Positions 1-7,400 of a stretch of DNA of 64,000 nucleotides are shown in pieces. The stretch's first letter is position 1. Each line of letters begins with the position of its first letter. Source of the DNA: Rhodobacteraceae bacterium M382 (lineage in GTDB: Bacteria > Pseudomonadota > Alphaproteobacteria > Rhodobacterales > Rhodobacteraceae). Both the position numbers and the translations under genes were made by a program. The stretch spans positions 1,246,501-1,310,500 of the forward strand of contig CP081098.1 of NCBI GenBank assembly GCA_025141015.1. The letters are read 5' to 3'. Below the pieces are notes generated by a model that had not been told where the DNA came from, did not search any database, and saw only the letters and a list, made by a program, of their open reading frames with translations.

Positions 1-197
1 GCCCGTGTGATCCGGCGTTGGATTGGCTGTCATCCCTGGTGGGGGTGACAGATGTGTTTTCGATTTCCGGGGAAATTGACGCCATTGTGCATGCCATACT
101 GGCCTCTCCCGAGGAGCTGACGCGGTTGAACGACCGGATCGGTGCCAACCCGATGATTGGGGCGGCGCAGTCTCAGATGGTGTTGCAAAGCCGCTAG
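1..197 (+). CDS. Lrp/AsnC-family transcriptional regulator, C-terminal fragment (5' end outside window)
   Basis: An open frame with codons starting at base 3 enters from the left edge and ends at TAG 195-197. The roughly 64 visible residues fit the ligand-sensing (RAM) domain of Lrp/AsnC regulators. There is a VFSISGEIDAIV segment (family pattern: hydrophobic, tGe.D, hydrophobic), then an ASPEELTRL helix, then a NPMIGAAQSQMVL strand that corresponds to the 'pGV..t.T..vl' end of the family. These proteins bind DNA through an N-terminal helix-turn-helix and sense amino acids through this domain; the DNA-binding half lies outside the window. It converges with truA, with only 10 bases between the two stops. 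The family call rests on pattern resemblance in a short fragment, and no target can be named. Confidence 0.7.
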   Translation, partial: PCDPALDWLSSLVGVTDVFSISGEIDAIVHAILASPEELTRLNDRIGANPMIGAAQSQMVLQSR

Positions 198-207
198 GGG
201 CCAGTGA

Positions 208-975
208 TCAGGCGAAGGGATCTGACGGATAGCCGACCCGCGCCAGATACAGCCCATGTCCCGGACACACCGGTCCGCAGGCAGCGCGATCCCGGGCCTT
301 GAGCGCTGTTTTGACATCACTCGGAGCCCAGGCTCCGGCCCCAACCCGTTCCAGCGTTCCTACGAAACTGCGCACCTGGTTGTGCAGGAACGACCGGGCG
401 CGAACATGAAACCGGACTTCGGGTCCAGAAAACCCCTGCACGCGTTCAACCGACAGTTCGTCCAATGTCTTGAGCGGGCTGGCCGCCTGACAGATTGATG
501 AGCGGAACGTGGTGAAATCATGTTTGCCAATCAGGTGGTTGGCACCCTCCTGCATGGCATCAACATCCAGATCATGGCCCAATTGCCAGACCTGCCCCCG
601 GTCATGGGTGGCGGGCGCACGACGGATCAGAATGCGGAATAGGTATTGCCGTTCAATGGCAGAAAACCGGGCGTGCCAATCATCGTCAACGCGGACACAG
701 GCCACGATGGCAACCGGGGCGGGCTTCAGATGATAGTTCAGCGCCTCGGACAGGCGGAACGGGTCCCAGTCCTTGGTCATGTCGCAATGGGCCACCTGGC
801 CCAACCCATGTACGCCTGTATCGGTGCGCCCTGCGGCAGCAATCGTATGGTCGCGCGGTTCCAGACGGGCCAGGGCAGCTTCTATGGCACCCTGCACCGA
901 CGGCTGGTCCTTTTGGCGCTGCCATCCGGCAAAAGGCGCCCCCTGATATTCTACTTTCATCGCGTAACGTGGCAT
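208..975 (-). CDS. truA: tRNA pseudouridine(38-40) synthase TruA
   Basis: 255 aa, the usual length for TruA, which converts uridines 38-40 of the tRNA anticodon arm to pseudouridine. The N-terminus [20 protein letters not shown] matches the family opening. The catalytic motif GRTDTGVH lies at residues 49-56, with Asp52 as the expected nucleophile, and the C-terminal half carries [14 protein letters not shown], the conserved helix of the family. The ATG at 975 is the only sensible start because it gives the full conserved N-terminus. It is transcribed away from ycjX across about 100 bases of divergent spacer and converges on the Lrp/AsnC fragment. Nothing unusual was seen. Confidence 0.96.
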   Translation of the reverse strand: MPRYAMKVEYQGAPFAGWQRQKDQPSVQGAIEAALARLEPRDHTIAAAGRTDTGVHGLGQVAHCDMTKDWDPFRLSEALNYHLKPAPVAIVACVRVDDDWHARFSAIERQYLFRILIRRAPATHDRGQVWQLGHDLDVDAMQEGANHLIGKHDFTTFRSSICQAASPLKTLDELSVERVQGFSGPEVRFHVRARSFLHNQVRSFVGTLERVGAGAWAPSDVKTALKARDRAACGPVCPGHGLYLARVGYPSDPFA

Positions 976-1078
976 GATTGGGCCTTAGCCTGCGCGGACG
1001 TGCCGGGCAACCCCGAAGGCAGATCGCAAGGGCGCGCCGCCCCCCTTTGCGTTGTGCTAGGACTGGTAACTGGGGCCG

Positions 1079-2539
1079 GTGCGCCCTATCTTGGGCGCAT
1101 TGGATTTTGGACGGGACACGACATTGGTCATCACATCGCTTGCCGACAACGTCATGCGCGGGGTGGAAACGCTGGGCGATACCGTATCCGAGACCTTTTT
1201 CGAACCGACCATCCGATTGGGTGTGACCGGATTGGCGCGCTCGGGCAAGACCGTGTTCATTACTTCGCTGGTGGCCAACCTTTTGAAGCGGGGGCGGATG
1301 CAGCAGCTGATAGCCGCGCGTCAGGGTCGGATCGAAGCTGCCTTTCTGCAACCTCAGCCGGATGTCACAGTGCCCCGGTTCGATTATGAAACACATCTGG
1401 GGGCGTTGACGTCACACACGCCGCAATGGCCAGACAGCACAAGGGCCATTTCGGAACTGCGTCTCAGCCTGAGGGTGCAGCCCTCTGGGCTGTTGTCGGG
1501 ATTGCAAGGCCCGCGCACCATCCATCTGGATATCATTGATTACCCGGGTGAATGGCTGCTGGATTTGGGGCTGCTAGAGCGCAGCTATGACGCGTGGTCC
1601 ACAGATGTCCTGACCCGGATCGACAAACGCGACTGTGCGCAGGATTATATCGGGCTGGCCCGCCAGATCGACCCGAGCGCCGAACATGAGGAGCCAACAG
1701 CACAAACGCTTGCCCGCCAGTTCACCCAGTATCTGACACAGGCGCGACAGGAAGGCTTTTATGACTGCACCCCTGGTCGGTTTCTGTTGCCTGGCGATCT
1801 GGCGGGATCTCCGGCGCTGACATTTGCGCCGTTGCCGGTCACCACGGGGTCTGTCCGAAAGTCGCTGCACCGCGAGATGGAACGCCGCTTCGAAGCTTAT
1901 AAATCCCGTGTGGTAAAGCCCTTTTTTCGCGATCATTTTGCCCGGATTGATCGCCAGATCGTTTTGGTCGACGCGTTGGGTGCCATCCACTCCGGCCCGC
2001 AGGCCGTCGAAGACATGCGTCGGGCCATGGCCGATATACTGGGTGCGTTTCGCCCGGGGCGAAATGCCTTTCTCACCCGGCTCGTGCGCGGCAAACGGGT
2101 CGAGAAGATCCTGTTCGCAGCCACCAAGGCAGACCATCTGCACCACAGTCAGCATCCACAGCTGACGGCCATTATCGAAGCCCTGACCCAGGAGGCCCGC
2201 GAACGGGCGCGATTTGCCGGGGCGGCCACGTCGGCTATGGCACTTGCCGCTCTGCGTGCCACGACCGAAGAAATGCGCCCCCACAACGGTCACGATCTGG
2301 GCTGTGTGCGGGGAACGCTGTTGGACAGTGGAAAACAGGCGGCCTTTTACCCCGGCGCTTTGCCCGATGATCCCACACATCTGCTGGGACCGGCGCGCGA
2401 AGGCGCCCAAGGCTGGCTTGACAATGACTTTCAGGCGATGCGGTTTGCTCCCGCCAGATTGACGCTGAAACCGGGTGACGGGCCGCCGCATATTCGGTTG
2501 GACCGAGCCGCCGAGTTCCTGATCGGAGACCGGTTATGA
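1079..2539 (+). CDS. YcjX-family GTPase-like protein (DUF463)
   Basis: 486 aa from GTG 1079. The P-loop region reads GVTGLARSGKTVFITSLVAN around residues 47-66, the hallmark of the YcjX/DUF463 family of predicted P-loop NTPases. IDYPGEWLLDL further on is the conserved G3-like segment. In enterobacteria ycjX-ycjF belongs to the phage-shock (Psp) regulon; the biochemical role is not settled. TTG at 1124 is a credible alternative start because it has a GGACGGG-like ribosome site about 8 bases upstream and would give an N-terminus MVITSLADNV. The stop overlaps the next gene as ATGA (2536-2539), so the three genes to 4064 form one operon. The family call is firm, the exact start is not. Confidence 0.9.
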   Translation: MRPILGALDFGRDTTLVITSLADNVMRGVETLGDTVSETFFEPTIRLGVTGLARSGKTVFITSLVANLLKRGRMQQLIAARQGRIEAAFLQPQPDVTVPRFDYETHLGALTSHTPQWPDSTRAISELRLSLRVQPSGLLSGLQGPRTIHLDIIDYPGEWLLDLGLLERSYDAWSTDVLTRIDKRDCAQDYIGLARQIDPSAEHEEPTAQTLARQFTQYLTQARQEGFYDCTPGRFLLPGDLAGSPALTFAPLPVTTGSVRKSLHREMERRFEAYKSRVVKPFFRDHFARIDRQIVLVDALGAIHSGPQAVEDMRRAMADILGAFRPGRNAFLTRLVRGKRVEKILFAATKADHLHHSQHPQLTAIIEALTQEARERARFAGAATSAMALAALRATTEEMRPHNGHDLGCVRGTLLDSGKQAAFYPGALPDDPTHLLGPAREGAQGWLDNDFQAMRFAPARLTLKPGDGPPHIRLDRAAEFLIGDRL

Positions 2540-3060
2540 GCCTGCATATCCGCGCAGCCTTTCCCACGGATGCGGGGGAGACCGGAGATATCCTGTACCG
2601 GTTCCAGGAATCCACGGCCTGGATGCCAAAACTGTATACATCGGCGGAGATCATTGCCTTTTGTGGTGCCATGATTGACCGCGGGTGGGTCACAGTGGCC
2701 GAAGACGACGGGCAGGTGATCGGATTTCTGGCTCGGGACGGCGAAGAAATTTGTGGCCTCTATACCTTGCGCGATGGACGGCGCAAGGGTGTGGGAAAGC
2801 TATTGCTGGATCATGCCAAGACGCAGAGCAAACGCCTGACGCTGCGGGCGTTTCAGGCCAACATCGGGGCACAGCGGTTTTATCGGCGCGAAGGGTTTGT
2901 GGTCACGGGGCAAAGCGACGGGAGCGCCAATGACGAAGGCCTGCCGGATCTTGCCTTTGTTTGGCCCGCGCCGATGGTTTTGGCACCGGAGATCCGGTTG
3001 GACGCCCGTTCGAAGCCCAAGGCCGAGGCCGACACCAGAACCAGGGAGAAAAAGCCGTGA
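2536..3060 (+). CDS. GNAT-family N-acetyltransferase
   Basis: 174 aa. The fold is recognisable: an N-terminal strand HIRAAFPTDAGE, central strands VIGFLARDGEEICGLYTL, and the acetyl-CoA binding loop RRKGVGKLLLDHAK (the R-x-x-G-x-G/A pattern) near residues 86-99. The later ANIGAQRFYRREGFVVTG is the typical alpha4-beta7 end. It transfers an acetyl group from acetyl-CoA to an unknown amine. The ATG overlaps the ycjX stop and the stop overlaps the GTG of the next gene (GTGA 3057-3060), so translation of the three is probably coupled. The last 30 residues are charged and Arg/Lys-rich beyond the domain. Substrate cannot be predicted; being embedded between the ycjX and ycjF homologues suggests a link with that envelope pair (inference). 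Confidence 0.88.
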   Translation: MSLHIRAAFPTDAGETGDILYRFQESTAWMPKLYTSAEIIAFCGAMIDRGWVTVAEDDGQVIGFLARDGEEICGLYTLRDGRRKGVGKLLLDHAKTQSKRLTLRAFQANIGAQRFYRREGFVVTGQSDGSANDEGLPDLAFVWPAPMVLAPEIRLDARSKPKAEADTRTREKKP

Positions 3061-4064
3061 GCAAGGGGCCTGTTCTGTTCGATTTGGACGAGAGCGACGA
3101 CACGCCGGAGGTGGATGTGGCAGCGGCTCCTCCCGTGCCTGACTTGAACCTGTCCGGGCGGCCTGATCGTGCGGGCGCAACAACCGTGGCGATGCAGATG
3201 GCCGGCACCAGACCATCGCGGCTGGCACGTTGGTTCTGGGGACTTCTGGTTTCGATCATCCTGGCCGCCGTCGGGGTTGCGGCCTGGGATTTCGCTGTCG
3301 GCCTGTTGGACCGCTGGCCGGTTCTGGGATGGGCCGTGGCAGGGGCGATCGGGGTTCTTTTGGGTCTGGCCGTGGCCATTTCTGTGCGCGAATTGGCGGC
3401 GCTGGCACGTCTGCGTCGGGTGGAGACGTTACGAACCCTGGCTGATGCTGCCGTGGGAGATGTCGCGGCTGCCCGGGCTTTTGGCACCCGTTTGTCGGCG
3501 TTCTATCAGGGGCGGAGTGATCAGGATTGGGGGCGGGCACGGTGGCGGGAACATGCGGATCAGGTGTTGGACGCCGACGCCTTGCTGGACCTGGCGGAAA
3601 CCGAGCTTTTGGCACCATTGGACCGTGCAGCTCTGATCGAGATCGAACGTGCCGCCCGACAGGTGGCCACGGTCACCGCCTTGGTGCCTTTGGCTTTGGC
3701 GGATGTTGTGGCTGTGCTGTTGAATGCCTTGCGGATGACCCGCGCGATTGCTCAGATCTATGGTGGGCGGTCAGGCCTGTTTGGCTCTTGGCGTCTGCTG
3801 CGCGCAGTTCTGGCGCATCTGGCGGCAACCGGCGCAGTGGCGATAGGCGATGACCTGCTTGAATCGGTGCTGGGCGGGTCCGTTCTGGCCAAGCTGTCGC
3901 GCCGGTTCGGCGAAGGTGTAGTCAACGGAGCCCTGACCGCGCGCGTTGGCATTGCAGCGATGGAAGTTTGCCGTCCGATGCCGTTTTCCAAACCGCACCG
4001 GCCCAAAGTCAAATCGGTGATCAAACGGGCGTTGGTGGGGCTGTTCGATCGCAGCCCATCCTGA
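3057..4064 (+). CDS. YcjF-like membrane protein (TIGR01620 / DUF697 type)
   Basis: 335 aa from GTG 3057, which overlaps the upstream stop and has an AGGGAGAAA ribosome site just before it. The protein begins with a soluble acidic segment (VLFDLDESDD). Two transmembrane stretches follow at about residues 60-110, then a helical cytoplasmic part and a C-terminal DUF697-like region rich in small residues (AVLAHLAATGAVAIGDDLLE). This arrangement is that of the YcjF/TIGR01620 family, the usual partner of YcjX. It is the last gene of the ycjX operon. Its stop abuts the stop of the convergent truncated-haemoglobin gene (TGATCA, 4062-4067) with no spacer. No PspA or PspF homologue is nearby. Confidence 0.85.
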   Translation: MSKGPVLFDLDESDDTPEVDVAAAPPVPDLNLSGRPDRAGATTVAMQMAGTRPSRLARWFWGLLVSIILAAVGVAAWDFAVGLLDRWPVLGWAVAGAIGVLLGLAVAISVRELAALARLRRVETLRTLADAAVGDVAAARAFGTRLSAFYQGRSDQDWGRARWREHADQVLDADALLDLAETELLAPLDRAALIEIERAARQVATVTALVPLALADVVAVLLNALRMTRAIAQIYGGRSGLFGSWRLLRAVLAHLAATGAVAIGDDLLESVLGGSVLAKLSRRFGEGVVNGALTARVGIAAMEVCRPMPFSKPHRPKVKSVIKRALVGLFDRSPS

Positions 4065-4496
4065 TCAGAACAGGGTGGGAGGGGCGTCTTTGGGTTGGCG
4101 CATGGACACCACCCCCATGCGAAACCCTTCGCCGATCCGGCGCGCCAACGCATCCCAACGGACCGCGATTTCGGCAGGCAGCTCGGCGTTTAACACCTCA
4201 CAGAACAGGTCCAGCCACATCGGAAAATGACTGGCCTGAATCTCGGGGGTGGACACATGAACCCGCATCGGATTGCCGTTATAGCTGCCTTCGCGCAGGA
4301 TCGCATTGCGCCAGAACCCGGCGATCTTGGCCTCGTGGCTGGGCCAATCGCCGATATGGGCCGCAAAGACGGGACCCAGGGTCGGATGTGTTCGGATGCG
4401 GGCGTAAAATACGCCCACCACCCGTTCGATCTCATCACCAGTGATGTCGAATTTTCGCAATGGATTGGGCGGCGTGTCAGTGGCGGGATGTGTCAT
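4065..4496 (-). CDS. Group III truncated haemoglobin
   Basis: 143 aa from ATG 4496. The globin pattern is clear: ERVVGVFYARIRTHPTLGPVF (B-helix and following), a WPSHEAKIAGFWRNAIL E/F-helix region, then SYNGNPMRVH with His80 as the likely proximal haem ligand, and the closing WLDLFCEVL helix. Group III (P-type) truncated haemoglobins bind O2/NO and are usually linked to NO detoxification or microaerobic metabolism. An upstream in-frame extension exists but is not protein-like, so the ATG at 4496 was chosen. It is divergent from the VIT-family gene over about 140 bases and abuts the YcjF-like gene tail to tail. The exact physiological ligand is unknown. Confidence 0.88.
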   Translation of the reverse strand: MTHPATDTPPNPLRKFDITGDEIERVVGVFYARIRTHPTLGPVFAAHIGDWPSHEAKIAGFWRNAILREGSYNGNPMRVHVSTPEIQASHFPMWLDLFCEVLNAELPAEIAVRWDALARRIGEGFRMGVVSMRQPKDAPPTLF

Positions 4497-4633
4497 GACG
4501 CGGTCCTGTTTTGTGTCCTGATGACATAAGCCTCGCAGGGGCGGTTGAAAAGCCGCTTTGACCTGACGCAAGGCCGCAGGTTCGGCGTTGGCGCAGGATA
4601 ACGGCACCGCCAGCCGCCCTCCAGGAGCCAGCC

Positions 4634-5344
4634 ATGCCCGAACACAGCCATGATCCCCAGTCGATCGCCGCCCGTATCGGATCACCACCCGGTCGGGGCG
4701 TGTTGCGCGACCTGGTCTATGGCGGGATCGACGGGTCGGTCACCACCTTTGCCATTGTGGCAGGGGTGGCGGGGGCCGGGTTGTCCCCGTTCATAATCGT
4801 GGCCTTGGGGTTGGCGAATGTTTTGGCCGACGGTTTTTCCATGGCAGCAGGCAATTACTCTGGCACCAAGGCCGAACTGGACAATATCCGCCGCCTGCGC
4901 CAGGTGGAAGACCGCCACATAACCCGCTATCCCGAAGGTGAACGCCAGGAAGTCCGCGAAATCCTGACGCGCAAGGGGCTGACCGGGGACGTGTTGGAAG
5001 ACGCGACGCGTGCAATCACCGCCGACCGGGATCGCTGGATCGACCTGATGATGGAAGGCGAATATGGGATGGGGGGTGTCGACCCGCACCCGTTGCGGGC
5101 GGCTTTGGCGACCTTCGCAGCCTTTCTGGTGGCCGGGATGATCCCGCTTTTGCCGTTTCTTCTGGGGCTACCAGGGGCATTTGCCCTGTCGGCCTGGATG
5201 ACAGGGGCAGTGTTCTTTGCCATTGGTGCGATGAAGAGCGTCTGGTCATTGGCACCCTGGTGGCGATCCGGTCTGGAAACACTGGCAATTGGCGGCGCGG
5301 CAGCGGCGATGGCCTATGGGGTTGGTACCCTGTTTCACGGATAG
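4634..5344 (+). CDS. VIT1/CCC1-family metal (iron/manganese) transporter
   Basis: 236 aa. The opening RDLVYGGIDGSVTTFAIVAG is the diagnostic first membrane helix of the VIT1/CCC1 family, followed by ALGLANVLADGFSMAAGNYSG in helix 2. A cytoplasmic metal-binding domain (about residues 75-145) is rich in Glu/Asp and Met (IDLMMEGEYGMGG), and three more helices end at GTLFHG. Eukaryotic members move Fe2+/Mn2+ into vacuoles by proton exchange; bacterial ones are thought to export or store metal. An AGGAG-type site precedes the ATG. It is divergent from the truncated haemoglobin gene, so the two might share a regulatory interval, but no Fur or Irr box was recognised in it. Confidence 0.9.
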   Translation: MPEHSHDPQSIAARIGSPPGRGVLRDLVYGGIDGSVTTFAIVAGVAGAGLSPFIIVALGLANVLADGFSMAAGNYSGTKAELDNIRRLRQVEDRHITRYPEGERQEVREILTRKGLTGDVLEDATRAITADRDRWIDLMMEGEYGMGGVDPHPLRAALATFAAFLVAGMIPLLPFLLGLPGAFALSAWMTGAVFFAIGAMKSVWSLAPWWRSGLETLAIGGAAAAMAYGVGTLFHG

Positions 5345-5412
5345 ATCCGGGCTGGACGCCCGGCTATTTCCGCCTAGTGTTAGGCGCGTTACAGCAGTCA
5401 GGAAGCGGCGAG

Positions 5413-6702
5413 ATGCAGCAACGGGTATTGGTGCTCGGATCCTATGGGTTCATCGGTGCGGCTGTGGTGCGTGCCTTGCGGGGTGCAGGATGCATCGTGA
5501 CCGGGTTGGGGCGCGCGCCGCGTCGGGTGGATCCGGGTTATACGGTCCTGACAGGTGATTTAAGCCGGATGTTGGAGCCGGCGGATTGGCAGCCGGTTCT
5601 GAAGGACATCGACCTGGTGGTCAATTGCGCCGGTGCCCTCCAGGATCAGCGTCCCGGAGAGTTGGAGGCCGTGCATCACCTGGCCATTGCCGCGCTGGCC
5701 AAAGCTGCGGGCGCACGCGCTATTGAGATCGTTCAGATCTCGGCTGTGGGAGCCTCCCGGCACGCCAGCACAGAATTCATGCGCTCCAAGGCGCGCGGGG
5801 ACGCGGCGCTAAGGGCTTCTGACGCGCGTGTCTGGGTGTTGCGCCCGGGGCTGGTTTTGGGTCCAACGGCTTTTGGGGGAACGCTGTTGTTGCGGACGCT
5901 GGCAGCGGTGCCGGTGGTGCAACCCATTGCGATGGCGGATGCCCGGATACAATCCGTTGCGTTGGACGATGTCGCGCGGGCGGTTGTCGAGGCCGCCACC
6001 GGATCCTTGCCACCCGGGCAATATGATCTGGTCGAAGAGGCGGCGCAGCCATTGAACGTGGTGGTTCGCGAAACCCGAAGGTGGTTGGGATTTGCCCCAG
6101 CGCGCTGGACCTTGAACATGCCGGGCTGGATCACGATTGGTATCAGCACAGCCGCCGATCTGTTGGGGCGGTTGGGGTGGCGCTCGCCTTTGCGCAGTAC
6201 GGCAATCCATGTGCTCCGGGATGGCGTCTTGGGGGACCCGGGGCCCTATCTGGCGGTAACCGGTCGCCCCATGACTGCGTTGGCGGCGACCTATTCGGGG
6301 TTTGATGCGCACCGCGAAGACCGTTTGGCGGCGCGGATGGCTGTCTTGATGCCCGTCGCCGTGACAATGCTGAGCTTGTTTTGGTTGGTCTCCGGGGTGA
6401 TCGGCCTGTGGCAGATCGAACGGGCTGCCGAAACATTGGTTCAGGTTGGCTGGCCCGGCTGGGTGGCAAGGGTGAGTGTCGCAGGTTGGGCGGTGGTGGA
6501 CATGATGCTGGGGCTGGCCATTCTGTATCGGCCCTGGGCTGGGCTGGCTTGTCTGGGGATGGCGGCGGTGTCGGTTTTCTATCTGGTCAGCAGCGCGGTT
6601 TTGACGCCCGCCCTGTGGTCGGATCCACTGGGCCCGATGGTCAAGGTGGGGCCGGGTCTCATTCTGGCGCTGATCACCCATCAATTGCTGGAGGACCGTT
6701 GA
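5413..6702 (+). CDS. NAD(P)-binding SDR-like protein fused to a DoxX-like membrane domain
   Basis: 429 aa from ATG 5413. The N-terminal half is an atypical/extended SDR: VLVLGSYGFIGAAVVRAL has the GxxGxxG nucleotide-binding pattern, and VNCAGALQ, SAVGAS and later LRPGLVLGP follow the NmrA/complex I 39-kDa-like subfamily. The C-terminal roughly 130 residues hold four hydrophobic helices (LMPVAVTMLSLFWLVSGVIG, then PGWVARVSVAGWAVVDMMLG, and so on), a DoxX-like module. The joined arrangement is known in proteobacteria but its reaction is not. The stop is followed directly by the ATG of the DUF2269 gene (TGAATG), so the two form an operon. An in-frame extension back to 5260 runs through the VIT gene and was rejected. 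Confidence 0.85.
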   Translation: MQQRVLVLGSYGFIGAAVVRALRGAGCIVTGLGRAPRRVDPGYTVLTGDLSRMLEPADWQPVLKDIDLVVNCAGALQDQRPGELEAVHHLAIAALAKAAGARAIEIVQISAVGASRHASTEFMRSKARGDAALRASDARVWVLRPGLVLGPTAFGGTLLLRTLAAVPVVQPIAMADARIQSVALDDVARAVVEAATGSLPPGQYDLVEEAAQPLNVVVRETRRWLGFAPARWTLNMPGWITIGISTAADLLGRLGWRSPLRSTAIHVLRDGVLGDPGPYLAVTGRPMTALAATYSGFDAHREDRLAARMAVLMPVAVTMLSLFWLVSGVIGLWQIERAAETLVQVGWPGWVARVSVAGWAVVDMMLGLAILYRPWAGLACLGMAAVSVFYLVSSAVLTPALWSDPLGPMVKVGPGLILALITHQLLEDR

Positions 6703-7185
6703 ATGGACCCAGAGCTGATCCTGCGGTGGTTGCATGTTATCGGGGCCTGTGTGCTGCTGGGCACTGGTGCGGGCATCGCGTTCTTTATGCTGATGGCCCA
6801 TCGCAGTCGCGATCCGCATGTCATCGCCCATACCGCAGGTGTCGTGGTGCTGGCGGATCTGCTGTTCACGACAACGGCGGTGATCGCGCAACCGGTGACC
6901 GGCATTTTGTTGGCCTGGCAGTTGGGTTGGAGCCTGGGTGAGGCGTGGATCACGCTGTCACTGGGTCTTTATGTGGTGACGGGGGTGTTCTGGCTGCCGG
7001 TGATCTGGATTCAGATCCGTCTGCGCAATCTGGCGCGTCACGCCCTGGCCACGGGTACCGATCTGACGCCGCGCTATGATCGGCTGTTTGCCATCTGGTT
7101 TGCCTGCGGGTTTCCTGCTTTTGCCGCGGTGATGGCCATTGTTTGGCTGATGCTGGCGCGCCCGGATATTGGCTGGCCGATCTAA
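6703..7185 (+). CDS. DUF2269 family integral membrane protein
   Basis: 160 aa with four predicted transmembrane helices: HVIGACVLLGTGAGIAFFML, VVLADLLFTTTAVIAQPVTG, WITLSLGLYVVTGVFWLPVI and FAIWFACGFPAFAAVMAIVW. The pattern and length fit DUF2269, a family of unknown function often placed beside the DoxX/SDR fusion in proteobacteria. A conserved His at residue 11 (LRWLHVIGA) and others in the helices could bind a cofactor, but this is speculation. It starts immediately after the stop of the upstream gene, so it is translationally coupled to it. About 215 bases without a gene separate it from ileS. Confidence 0.82.
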   Translation: MDPELILRWLHVIGACVLLGTGAGIAFFMLMAHRSRDPHVIAHTAGVVVLADLLFTTTAVIAQPVTGILLAWQLGWSLGEAWITLSLGLYVVTGVFWLPVIWIQIRLRNLARHALATGTDLTPRYDRLFAIWFACGFPAFAAVMAIVWLMLARPDIGWPI

Positions 7186-7400
7186 GGGGGCAATGACACG
7201 TCCGAACTGTCGCAACCGCGCCCTCTGGACGCTGCCTGGAACTGCGCCTATAACGCGGACCAAGATGTTAGGCATGGCCATCATTATTCGAATTATATCC
7301 CCGGCTCTCTGATCATACGAGACGCCGGGCAAAGGTGTTTGAGACCTCGCACCGACCGAACCCAATTCCCACCGACACGATCATCCAAAGGACGCCACAC

